The notes under the pieces are model-generated. The model was not told where the DNA came from. It was given only the letters and a program-made list of their open reading frames with translations, and ran no database searches. Positions 13,171 through 24,031 of a stretch of 64,000 nt of DNA are shown here, piece by piece (the stretch's first letter is position 1; every line of letters starts with the position of its first letter). The position numbers and the translations under genes are program-made. Source of the stretch: Diploscapter coronatus. Taxonomy: Eukaryota > Nematoda > Chromadorea > Rhabditida > Rhabditidae. The stretch is from positions 84,839,201-84,903,200 of the forward strand of contig OZ038422.1 of assembly GCA_964036155.1 (NCBI GenBank), in the 5' to 3' direction.

Positions 13171-16100
13171 TTATCCGGAAGGCGGAGAGGAGACGTTGAA
13201 TGCAGCGTTCAAATAGTTGAATGAACGAAAGGGATTTGGGTTGAACTGGAAAATGAGATTTCATATATCTAATCTTATCCCCTCTCGTAGGCTCACTCAC
13301 TTCATAAGAAAATAGTGGATACGTTTTCCAAAAAGAATTATTCTTGTACCTGAGCTGATAATACTGCCTGAGATAAGCCGCCAGGCACGTTACCAACCAC
13401 ACCAGTAGTCAATTTACCCTGTAGTTGACCCATCTAAATGGTAGCTTATGATAACAAATGGTAAATGAAATGGCGTATACGCTGATTTTACTGATGGTGT
13501 CCTGCCAGAATTTGGTATGGGGGAAGGGCACGTCTTTTGGGTCTTTCTGATTCAATTGGACGTTCAGCAGTTTCGATAGTTGCTGAGCAGCGGTCTCTAT
13601 AACGGGGGCAATGGATTCTAAAATATCGATTTTAATCAAATTAACAAGTATTTAAGTTTTGGATTAATCTATGCCCATTATTCTATCTAAATTTTAGCAT
13701 ATGTGCTAGGATATATTACATTTATGCTAATATATCTATTAATTAATATATTACGTCTAGCTTGATAGGTCTGGGCGGCTAGTGATGAGAAGGTTTGATG
13801 GCTGGGATTAGGCTGGTAATTTGGTCGAGCCAAATTATTCGCATTATTACTGTTGCCATTCAAGCTATTAAATGTGCTTGGCTTATCTAAACATTCATTT
13901 ATATTAAGAAGCTATGGTTTTATTTTAAATTTTGAGTTAAAATATCGAACATTTTCTAAACATCTATTTATATTAGAAACATATAGTAGTATTTATTATT
14001 ATTGTTGGTGTCGAAATCTGAGAGGTCGAAAATGGGGGGCAGAAAGACTGGATTTTAGGCCAGTCTCTCTCCTTTTCGCGTGCTATTTCTCGATTTTCTA
14101 GCCACTAAAAATAACCGTGCACCACTTTGCACACCTCCCAGATTTCGGCATCAACAATAAAAAGTCTAAATTATTATTGAACATTATAATACATACCATC
14201 AGCCCATTGAATTGACAGTTTAGGCGTTGCAGTTTCATCACTTAATTTAGGAATGGGCGTGGTCGTCTGGAATATAAATTCAAATTTGACTATAATTATT
14301 ATTTTAAATCGCGCAATTTTCGTTTCGTTTCACGTATCAAGTCCACCTTAAGAGGCCCTCTTCTGCTTAAGCACTTCAGATCTAAAGCGCGGAATGTTTT
14401 TTTTTTCTTTTGCCTGTCTAGTACGCGCAAGTTTAGAGATCGTTATAGGGGCTCCACGTTAGGCTTTTAAATGACGTCGCAATTAATGGATATCGACTTT
14501 ATGACGTCACAATAGTAAAACATTAATCATTTGCAATGATAACGATGTAGATACTTTATGTCTATGTTGATTATAAATAAATGGCGCATGTGTCAATGGA
14601 TATAATATTGATTTTTCAAGCTTTATAGTAGAAATTTATCGATTTTTAAAAAATTTTACAGTAGTAGTAGTGGCCTGAGTTTGCAGTTGAGGGACGGGTT
14701 GTTGGAAGAAGGTATTTTTGTTGCACGGGGGCATCGAGCCATTGGAATTTTGCTGATTCGAAGAATACGAATTGAACTGATTGACGATGTTATTATGCTC
14801 TAAATTAAATCATTTAATAATCAAAACATTTATAATATATCATTTTAATTTAAATTATACTATGAAAACGGTGAGAATAAATTGCAACATTCGATTTTCA
14901 GCGCAAATATGAGTTAAATTTACTAAAACTGATAATAAGTAGAGTTATATATAATTCCGAGTTATAATTTAACTGTATATTATGATAATCTAGACATCTA
15001 CTCCATATATTTAATCTGATATATTTCAGTTACCATTAGCCTGTTGCCGTTTAAGTTCGATCAACAGAGAATTCGTAGCGTTCACCGTCGCGCAGTTAGC
15101 GTTTCTTCGCATGTGAGTGTTGACTCTAAACTCCAAGTGTGGGTCGAAATTTGGAAATTTATAAACTACTTAAACAATTTTCCATGTCCGGGAATGATGA
15201 AATCCGCCATACACAGAATTTTATATCGATTATTCCTTCCTGAAAATCAATACTTTGATCTATTTTCAGCTATTTTTATCTCGTTACCTTCAACTGGATT
15301 CCAGGCCTCTTCAAACCACTCGCCTGAGTCTAGCATGGCGTCGGTTTCATTGTAGAAGAGATCGCCTGAAATTATGAGATCAAATTTTTGGAAAAAGATC
15401 AAATATCAATGAAAGAGATCAATCTCCTGACGCTCAGCAAACTTGCAAACTTTTCGAACTACATTATTCCTTATTTGGTGAATGATTTCGCCAGTTTTAA
15501 TCACTATTTCTCATCACATGCTTAGAGGTGATGACGAATCTTTGCAGTTGTTTTCTTGCAAATCTGGTGTTCACACATGCACACATTTTTCTATCTAAGA
15601 TGACCCCTCGTTCTTATTGTTAGTTTTAAGCCTTGATGTTTTCCTTGTGTGTGTGGGTTGTGTCCGAAGGCATGTCTTTCTTCATTCTCTCTCCTTGTGT
15701 GTTTACAGAAGGGCCCCCACAAAGAATCGTTGGGTGTGAACAAGAAGGACATGAAGAATTACAAAGCCGGCCGGCATACGGCACAAGAAAAATGTGTGCC
15801 GCGCGCGCATTTCCGCAAGTGGTCGAGCGCAGGGAAACTGGAGACGACGCAAAGAAACTCGAGAATAACCGAAAAAGAGACACTCATTGACAAACTATGA
15901 GAAACTAATTGGGAGAAAAATCCAGGAAAATCGATAACTTCATGATATATCTCCAGATCTGGGTAGACCTTCAGCCAGGGCGAAAAGTTATAGAGAAGAG
16001 GATACGCAAATCAACAAATTTTCTATAGAAAGTTGATACATAGGGTGGTACGCATAAAAATTTTGGCTTAAAAAGTATACAAGGGGAATGTGTCTTAAGT

Positions 16101-18395
16101 TCTGCCTAGATATGTATCACTTTTCAATTAATATAGTTAAATAAATCTAAAATTTGATAATTGAAATTATGAAGAACTATCTTATATATAACCAATATAA
16201 ATTTAAAATAAATTAGAAGAGAAGTAACGAGTTATTAGTGTTTCACGATGCCAAACTCAATAGATATGATATACTTAAATATTTGATTTATTAAAATAAA
16301 TATAAATACCTGACACGACAACCGTGCCGCAGCAAGGCGTATTCAAAACGATGATCGAAACATCTTGCGCGGTATGTCCTGGGGTGTTCATCAGATAGAC
16401 GTTATTCGACAATTTCATCGTTTCGTTCTAAATTTCAACCTTTTACATTCAATTATATATATCCAGACTTAGGGAGTGCTTGAGTCAGACTCAAAAATAT
16501 ACTGGGGGTAGATCGCACGGGCGAAGTTTTTACCTTATGGATTCATCATGAATGCAGGAAAATTTTGAAAATTCAAGGCTAGAGGTATAAAATTGCGAAG
16601 GAAATATTATGGGGAGGATAGGTCGGACAAACATCCTGGGCAATTACTATATGTCGTAATGTCGTGCGGGCGTGCGCGCTATAGTTAGGGATAGGCGAGG
16701 GAAGGAAAGTAGGGAAAAATAGCTCACGCCATCACGATATATAGCAGTTGCCACCATCCTGACCTATCCTCCTTTCTAAATCTGATTATATGTCTATACC
16801 AAATTCAGCTCCGTCGTCATATAGTTGTCATCCGAGTATTCGTACGCGCCGAAAAAATGCCTGGCGTTCGGGAAAAAGTTCAGCTGACCGAAGTGATCTG
16901 AGGATTTAAGTTTATTGAAATTGAAATTAAAAAATCTATAAAATTCAATTATACCAGGATGCGGATGAGTGGTCAAAACGAATTGTATTTCCCCGGGAAC
17001 GATATTTCTTGAGGCTATGCCTAAAAATTGCATTTTATATACGAACAGCTGATCTTCGCCAAAATTTTATGATTTCAATAGTAAAATCTAGGGTTTCTAC
17101 TAAGAAACAGTTGATCTTCATGATTTTTTGAATTAAAATAAGCTTAATCTTCATAAAACAAATCTCTCATTTTTACCAGAATAAGGTTTATCTTCATACC
17201 TTTCAGCATGAGATCTTTAGCCTCGATATCAGTAGCGCTTGGAGTGTCAACCAGAATGAAATATCCTCCATCGTAGACCAGACTTACTGATGATCTCAGT
17301 CTAGATCCCTAAATTCATATGATTGAACCAGAAATCTGAAAGGTTGAAAATAGCGGGGAATGCATGGTTTTAAACCACTCTCTTCTTTTAGCCTACTATT
17401 TTTCCTTTTCTAATAAGAGAACATATAACTGCCCCACTTGGAAACTCCCTAATAACAGACAAATAACCATTGATTTTTCGTTGATCTTCACTTCTGACGT
17501 AAGAAAAATCGATTATTTTGACTATTATCTTCCATTCAGAAAATTCGCCTAAGTCCTTCTATCAATAAAAAGTTGCTGCCACATTCAACAAATTGCCACA
17601 TATGTGTTGAGCACGAAGTGTGTATTCAGTGAGAGAAATAGTAAAGGGAAAGAAGAGATTTCCAGGCAATGAAAAACTGGTCACTCGATTCGAATACATA
17701 CACACGGAATTTCGATGTGCGAACATCATGCAAAAATGATGAAACAATGGTCTCGCTACGATCTTCTTTAAGATTACTGTAGTTTTTGGATAGCTTAAAA
17801 ATTCAAGGACGAATTTTAAGATATTATATTTTAACTATTCTATTTCGCTAATCGGAAACATACCCCCAAACCCAATGAAAAAGAGCCCCGATTAAAATCG
17901 TTTTACCATTAGGATATAGTGCTGGTAGGGGAAATTAGGGGTCTTTTCCGACTCCTGCCTTCTATTTCAATTCAAATTTTTGTAATTATGCTAATTTATA
18001 GGATTACGGTACCTGTTGGATTCTCTCGATTTGGCCATCAATCAGCTGTACGGCATACGTCGGTATGTAGGCGCGTTGTTGCTGAGGGTCAATATAAAAC
18101 AACGAAAATTGTCGTCTGGCGGGAAAACGTGCAACAAGTGCAACGGTGTGTGTGTGTGCAAATTGGCTATTTGAAAGCCTCAAACCCTGAAGCCATGCGA
18201 AATAAGGTGAGAGGGATGGTAGGGAAAACGATTCTTTTCTCACATTATCTCTCACCGCTTGGGAGCTTGAGGTTTCCAAGTTGCCGTGCAACTTATGGGC
18301 AAAACTTCGAATACCTGAAGAACACCCGCAGAGGAAAGATGTACTGTTGCCAGAAAGCTGCTCAAAATGAAGCAGCAACCTATCCGAACGTGCAT
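13171..18395 (-). CDS. swip-10: MBLAC1/SWIP-10-like metallo-beta-lactamase-fold protein with signal peptide and long N/Q-rich tail
   Basis: 15 exons, 472 aa, transcript order: 18315-18395, 18013-18081, 17200-17308, 16955-17020, 16800-16897, 16310-16427, 15288-15365, 15170-15239, 15034-15125, 14660-14799, 14197-14266, 13755-13886, 13481-13617, 13350-13433, 13171-13245. All phases agree. Residues 1-23 are a signal-peptide-like hydrophobic leader (CCFILSSFLATVHLSSA). The metallo-beta-lactamase core has HPHPDHFG (HxHxDH zinc motif, near residue 105), NTPGHTAQDVS, VVVSGDLFYNE and ADFIIPGHGKLF, the same order as MBLAC1. About 240 residues after the core are Asn/Gln/Ser/Thr-rich with no domain I recognise. 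In C. elegans, swip-10 acts in glia to limit glutamate-driven dopamine-neuron activity; the enzyme class is a zinc hydrolase, substrate unknown here. Start chosen because exon 1 gives the leader and exact phase; a TTCAG lies just upstream. Confidence 0.88.
13999..14160. repeat. Fold-back element, family D (copy 1)
   Basis: In an intron of the SWIP-10-like gene. Ends TCGAAATCTGAGAGGT and ACCTCCCAGATTTCGG are near-complements, extended outward by TATTGTTG/CAACAATA. A diverged relative is at 17328-17455 in the same gene. Confidence 0.7.
15712..15900 (+). other. GC-rich, coding-like island antisense inside a SWIP-10-like intron
   Basis: The stretch follows a TTTACAG and is open on the plus strand for 62 codons up to TGA, rich in Lys/Arg with codon choice resembling neighbouring real exons (many C/G third positions). 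It is within an intron of the minus-strand gene. I cannot join it to other exons or recognise a domain. It could be a nested exon, a decayed gene fragment or repeat-derived DNA. Confidence 0.3.
16632..16758. repeat. Fold-back element, family G (copy 1)
   Basis: Ends GGCAATTACTATATGTCG and TCACGATATATAGCAGTTGCC pair imperfectly. A second copy is at 41388-41494. Confidence 0.7.
17328..17455. repeat. Diverged relative of fold-back family D
   Basis: Left side GAAATCTGAAAGGTTGAAAA and interior (CTCTCTTC...GCCTACTATTTTT) follow copy 1 at 13999-14160; the right end is decayed. Confidence 0.45.
17847..17953. repeat. Fold-back element, family I (copy 2)
   Basis: Left end has CCCCCAAACCCAATGAAAAA, identical to the copy at 19599-19746; right end GGGGTCTTTTCCGA pairs partly with the outer left end TCGGAAACATACCCC. 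Confidence 0.65.
18172..18286. repeat. Weak fold-back element related to family H
   Basis: Ends AAGCCTCAAACC and GGTTTCCAAG with an inner pair GGTGAGAG/CTCTCACC; interior CATGCGAAATA resembles the family H element at 21962-22080. Lies in intron 1 of the SWIP-10-like gene. Confidence 0.4.
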
Positions 18396-19353
18396 GGCCG
18401 TCCCAGATCGACTGAACAATGACTCTCTGACTACAGAGCCTGGACACACTCAGATGTAAATGCGGCAAGAGACGCGGAGAAGCAAAGATACATGCGCGCA
18501 CATGTTTTCCGTCTTCCGTTTGCCTTCCGGAAGGGGCGGACCGGAATCTCTCCGCTCTCTCGGAAAACCACATTATTTCTCCACAGTCCGGTTAACGTGG
18601 TTCTAGACTAATTGTCTAATGCTTAATACCGAAGACCAAAGTCCCTGAGGAATAAACATTTCAGTTTTTATTTGAAAATATATTTATTTATTTATAAAAT
18701 AAAAGTAACACATACGTGAGATAACAATTTGTCGAATTGAAGAAAGTGATTCTTCGATTTTGAAAAGAATGAAAAGAGCTGAAAGAACGTTAGTCGATAG
18801 TGACCTTATCTAACTCTTTGATAGAAATTCTTCATTGAGTATGAATAGACTCTTTTACTATGTTACCATATGCTTTATTATAGTAATATAAATTTATTTC
18901 AAATATTAAAATATTCAATTTTTACAGATATTCACAAAGTGGAATCATATTGAATACCAAAATCCCGTAGTAATCGTTAAATCGAGAATTATGATGAACA
19001 GTTAAAATTTCAACTAGTTTACCCCATTTTCTGAGTTATGAACCCGACCAGCTTTTGTATATATCTTAGAATGAGATCACAGTTTAAATTCATCGTTAAA
19101 ATGACTTAATCAGTTCAAAATTATAGATCACAGTATATTGCCAAGGTAAGGAGAATGCTAATAATTACATCAAATTGGAAGGTTTTGCTTTACCAATTCA
19201 AACATAATCCTTTTTAAGAAGTAATAGCACTGAAAAGTAAAAGATAGTTGATCTTTGCGGCGAAAACTTGGCTTAGATGATGAATTACTCAGCAAAAAGC
19301 TGCGCATCAGCATCGCCCGATACCGATAAGCGGTTTTTTTGCTGAGTATGGAA
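18396..19353. other. Spacer between SWIP-10-like start and SLC17 3' end
   Basis: The first 200 bp are GC-rich and lie upstream of the SWIP-10-like gene, with a possible trans-splice acceptor CATTGTTCAG close to its ATG. The rest is AT-rich and includes the presumed 3' UTR of the transporter gene. No exon found. Confidence 0.5.
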
Positions 19354-22323
19354 TTAGGCATGATTTTTGTCCATATGATGATTATCTTCGGCTAATTTTC
19401 CTGTTCCGATTCCGACTGACCCGTTCTTCTCGCCTGAGCTGCAGACCAGCGGTAAGTCGATTTGTTTAGGCTTTGTCCACGGGGCCGGCAAGCTGTCGCA
19501 AAACACGCAGAAAAACACGTTCGAGAGAATCAACACGCAACATACCACATGGAATACGTATCTGAGAAAGATCACATTCATTTTTTGGATTTTATATGGT
19601 AAATCGGAAAAGTACCCCCAAACCCAATGAAAAAGAGCTCCAATTTAAACGTTTAAATAGTTCTACTATTATGGTATAGGACTGGTGGGATAAATTGGGC
19701 GGGGGTCTTTATTCGTTGAGTTTGGGGATTCTTTTCCGAGTTACCATTTTATATTGGATCATCCGATAATTATCAGCAATTAAAATTCTCATATGTTTTC
19801 CCATACTATTTCTGGCTATAGATAGTGAAAATGACACATTGAATTATGAGGATGACAACTTTGAAAACATATGAACTAATTGCGATAGGCAGATAAAATG
19901 ATATAAAGTCGAACCTCCACTCTCCCAGAACATTATTAGGCGCTAGTACCGCTACTAGTAGTGGAATTATTAGCATTCCTATGCAAGCTACGAGCTAAAT
20001 TAATCAAGACATTTGAAAAAAAAACCAGGAAATTAATATTGTTGGTTGGGGAGAAAGCCGATATTCAATTTCAAATTATAAATCGAATTTGGGAACGAAA
20101 TAGTGAGCCGCGTAGAAGAAAAACGAGACAAATAGCGTAATTTTTGGATATCGACAATTCTCTTCCAATCAATCATACCTGTACAACGCTCATTACGAAT
20201 GGGGCGTATTGTCTAGCGACTAAAGTCGCACTTTTCATCGAGCCGCAAGTTATAAGTCCGAGGAATGATATCGATGCGGTGAAGAAGACTAAAATCAAAT
20301 CATTATATCATATTTTCAAATAGCACCATTTTATCAAATATGGCGTTTCTTTCAAATACAACGCTTTTTGTTTAAATACGACGTTCTTAATTTTAAATAA
20401 CGCCTTACATATCGCGAACGTCGTCGCTTTGGAAGTATCCGAAGGTGAATAGCCCAGCGGTACCAAGCATAAGCCACATCCGACCATGCCAAGCGTATTA
20501 AATAATCTCAGTTTATTGACTTCCTGGAAATGTTCAATTAGAAATTAGGCAAAAGTAGATTTATTGTTACTGAAAAACATGTAATTCTGTCGCTCGCCAC
20601 TCCAGCGACGGTTTTGATCGCGATTTGCGCTAAAGGGGGCACCATCGCGGAAAATCCCGTTCTCTCTATCGGCACATTTAGGACTTTATTCAAGAATGTC
20701 GGCATAAATCTATAGTATTTTCATTAGTTCTTGAATTGTTTTAAGCTTTAGTCTTACTGCACGATGAGCTGAAACCCAAACGCATTGCCTAAAAAGGCAA
20801 CCCAAATAGCCCAGACAGGATAGGACCTGAGGATTTCCGAATACGGTATTTTTCCGGTTCTTTTTCGTTTTTCTTCGCCTAGAAAAAACAAAACATTTAA
20901 ACATTGCAAAATTATGCGAGTTTCTTACTCATAATTAGGCTCAATTCCTTCTCGCCTATTAAAGGATGTTTCGTGGGGGAATTTGTGAAAAATGATAGGA
21001 AAATGACGGAGATAATTAGCGATACTATTCCATGAAAATAAAAAGCGGAAGGCCAACCGTGAGATACACTAAATTGTAAAATAATTTTTTTTTATTTTTG
21101 GCAAAATGGACATTACCATAGTTTGGCGGACACAGGCATGGTGAAGATCTGAGCCAGTTGGCTACAGACTGACAGAAAGGCGACGAACTTTCCTGATATT
21201 TAATTTGATATTAATTAAACAATTAAGCCTTCTTCAGATATTTTAAATTTGCTAATTAAAATTTTTTTCATAGTAAAGCAGGATTTTCTTTCTTTTTATA
21301 TATCAAGGTTTTTTTATTTAAAATAAAAAAATGTTTACCAATTTCAAAAACGGGCGACCAGGCGCCACTAACGAATCCTACCATAGGCAAGACGCAGGCT
21401 ACTGCGAAGCCTGAAATATCGATTAAGATGCTAAATTGGTTCAATTTACGCACCTTGAATGCATCTTAAAGGAAATATTAAATACGAAACTGGAATATCA
21501 TTATGTTGAGCTACCAAAGCTGCTGTAGGTAATAGTAATGTCGCTATTGATGAAAATAATAGGGAAAATCCTAAAATAACTTTTTTTAAAAATATTTTAA
21601 GTGGATCTGAAAACAAAAGTATAAATATAAAGATAGGCATATTAATTTGCTGTAGTTTGAACAAATTGGATAAACCGAACTTTTATAGACTAACCTAAGA
21701 CTAATCGTCCGCCAAACCGATGCAGTAAATACCCGGCGGGTAATGCGAACACCATCGCGCCTGCACCCGTGCCTGCGAACGACAGCGATAAATCGGTAGG
21801 GGAAAAATATATGGACTCAGGCTAAAACTAGCAAATTTCTCCGGAATGTGAGCATTTTTAAACCTGACTACTATTCGAGTTCATACATATTACGGTTAAT
21901 GAGAATGTTATATCGTTGGATCGACATCCTAAAAAATTTTATATCATCTAAAAAAGGCTATTTGTAAACCATAAGTTCTTAAGCCATTACGAAACAATGT
22001 ATGGTAGAGGAGGGTATTGGAAGGCACGGGCTTCTTTTCCCATACACTATTTCGCATGACTTAAGGGCTTAGTTTCCAAGTTGTCTCTAAAACTTTCATC
22101 CCGACTTACCAGTAAAGCATAACACACATAGGGCCAATACAATATATCGACCCTTACCCCAGGCGAGTCGATAAGTGGGATGAGATGTTTTGAGGCTCTA
22201 AATTGTTTTATTATTCATTAATTCTTTTTTAATCATTTTAATGATAACCTTTTCACAGGACCCATTAATTTTCTCACTTTTCGAATTGCTTTCTATCAAT
22301 AGTTGCGCAGGGCTATTGATCAT
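19354..22323 (-). CDS. SLC17-family (sialin/VGLUT/NPT-type) major facilitator transporter
   Basis: 14 exons, 510 aa, transcript order: 22249-22323, 22110-22197, 21864-21928, 21695-21821, 21454-21570, 21339-21410, 21117-21192, 20929-21068, 20758-20878, 20571-20709, 20409-20523, 20179-20288, 19915-19994, 19354-19561. Family signatures: TM1 with [15 protein letters not shown] (the RxNLSVAIVxM region of SLC17), [25 protein letters not shown] after TM3, [50 protein letters not shown], and EWRYVFHV near the last helix. About 12 membrane segments are expected. SLC17 members move organic or inorganic anions; the substrate cannot be read from sequence. The N-terminus is cytosolic (about 40 polar residues). 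The start ATG directly follows TTATTTCAG, so trans-splicing is likely. The C-terminal tail is polar with a His-rich end. Confidence 0.9.
19599..19746. repeat. Fold-back element, family I (copy 1)
   Basis: Ends GGTAAATCGGAAAAGTACCC and its complement ending at 19746 (CTTTTCCGAGTTACC), with an inner CCCCCAAACCCAATGAA against TTGAGTTTGGGG. Located in the last intron of the SLC17 gene. Confidence 0.75.
20043..20172. repeat. Fold-back element, family F (copy 1)
   Basis: Left GGTTGGGGAGAAAGCCGATA and right ATATCGACAATTCTCTTCCA are imperfect complements. Interior has CGAAATAGTG (20096-20105). The second copy is at 24570-24702. Confidence 0.7.
21962..22080. repeat. Fold-back element, family H
   Basis: Ends GTAAACCATAAGTTCTTAAG and CTTAAGGGCTTAGTTTCC; interior has CACTATTTCG (22045-22054). 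Lies in an SLC17 intron. Confidence 0.65.
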
Positions 22324-24031
22324 CTGAAATAATCATTAAAATATAATAAAGTCCAATAAGATCAATATGAAATTGATTAGAAATGAACATTGAGGGAATC
22401 GTCATAAATATTAATGGGAAAACATATAGGCATGTACTGAGCAAGAAAATTAAATATAGAAATACAAATCGAATAAAAATGGAATAATAGAATCATCGAG
22501 TCTATATGATGAGGACGATGAATCAAATTGAGCGTTTTCATATATTTCAAGGTGTTGCCAATTCCTGTGAAAGAGGCATAGAAAATGAACGTGGTCATGC
22601 AATATGCAATATGCTAACATCATATATCTTATCATAAGTCTCAGAAATCGCTTTATTTTTGAACATCTCAGAGGGAATATGTGAAATCAGGACATATTTG
22701 AAAGAGGATATATGAGATTATAATTTATACATAGGAAAGGTATGTGAAATTTAGATTTATTTTGGAACATATATGAAATCTCAAATAAAAATATATCAGT
22801 CCTAATAGGGTCAAAAATCTCGCTGTTCACCAGACATCGAGATATATACTCTAAAAGCAACAGCACAACCGGGTGGCTAAAATATAGAGATCTCGAAAAA
22901 TGCGGAGAATGTAAAGAAAGCGAGAAACATAGAATCGATATTTTTCACTTTTCCCACACTCTAGACATTTTCTTTCTTTACCCTCTCTTACTCCGCTTCA
23001 CTATTTTCATCAATCTTTCAGCAGTTTAGTCGAAAGGATAGATCTTCATCACTTTAGCTGGTTACTAGATAACATCATGCATGATGATAATTAACACGTT
23101 GAAATTATTATTAAATGCAAAGATTTAAATTTCAACCCAATACAAAGAACAAATTGCTTAAGTATACTTGAGAGCACAAAATACAAGAGTCTAGTGGACG
23201 AGGTATGTTTAAGAAGAATGTTTATTTTAAATTTAAAAACGTAAAGAAGAACTTCTAAAAATTCAAACTCAAGACAATGTCCTTAAACAAAAAATACAAG
23301 TTTTTTTTGAAAATTCAAAAAATGGTCGCGATATCTTAAAGAATATTTATGATGGTTATTATGAAATCTCCGCCCAGCGTGTTCTTTGTATTGAAAAATC
23401 TTTATCTTTTTGCACTATTTCCGCAAACTCCCTTATCTGGTTGCTAAGGAAGCGTGTGGAAATTTAGGACGAGATTAGGCGAAACAGTACTATACCTGAA
23501 GAGAGCTCAGAGAAATTCCATTTCTTTAGATTAAATAGAGTAAGTTAGAATAGGTGTCTGAGCGGCCAGACAGAGGGATAGGCATAGGCACTTGTGGCTT
23601 ATTTATGAACATTCTCTCCTTAAAGGCTTGTTTATAACTTTTAAATTTTAGGATTTTTGATACTGAAAACTTTCGAATTACTAGTTTTTGCATGAAGACC
23701 GGCCTTTTCTTATCGATTGTTTTCACATTGATAGTTTATCTCATGGCAATTTCATACATTAACATTTTATGCTTATTTTTACAAGTATCAGCTTTTAAAA
23801 TTGCTTATGCTCAGTCCTAAGGAGGACGATCGTCAGAAGCCCTTTGCGATCTACCCCCTGCATATCATCGTTACAAATTTTTCTTTTCAACCTATAAATA
23901 GACAACGTTTTCGTCTATGCAACCTGAGACCTGGTATGATAACTATGAGTTCGCGCGTGCGACCTACCCTCTAGTTTATTTTCGTCTGACAAAAGTGCCC
24001 CCTAAGCTTGTTTATGATATAATTTTTCAGT
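22324..24031. other. Divergent spacer between SLC17 gene and globin gene
   Basis: AT-rich upstream region of two divergent genes. It holds a cluster of ATATATGAAATC-like words (22670-22800), a purine/pyrimidine imperfect inverted repeat at about 22890-22990, and the trans-splice-like TTTTTCAG at 24023-24030. No coding exon supported. Confidence 0.55.

Noticed and set aside
15126..15169. Reading NFDPHLEFRVN as a continuation of an exon in the SWIP-10-like gene
   Set aside because: The frame preceding it stops (TAG) after GHGKLFK. Treating 15126-15169 as a 44-nt intron restores phase on both sides.
15520..15610. Possible box C/D snoRNA (GTGATGA near 15527)
   Set aside because: No CTGA box and no terminal stem at a suitable distance.
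18004..18573. 189-codon minus-strand ORF covering the start of the SWIP-10-like gene
   Set aside because: Only 18013-18081 of it is used. Splicing from a separate leader exon (18315-18395, other frame) gives a signal peptide and exact phase, while the upstream part of the ORF has odd composition (His/Ser/Arg-rich, repeat-derived).
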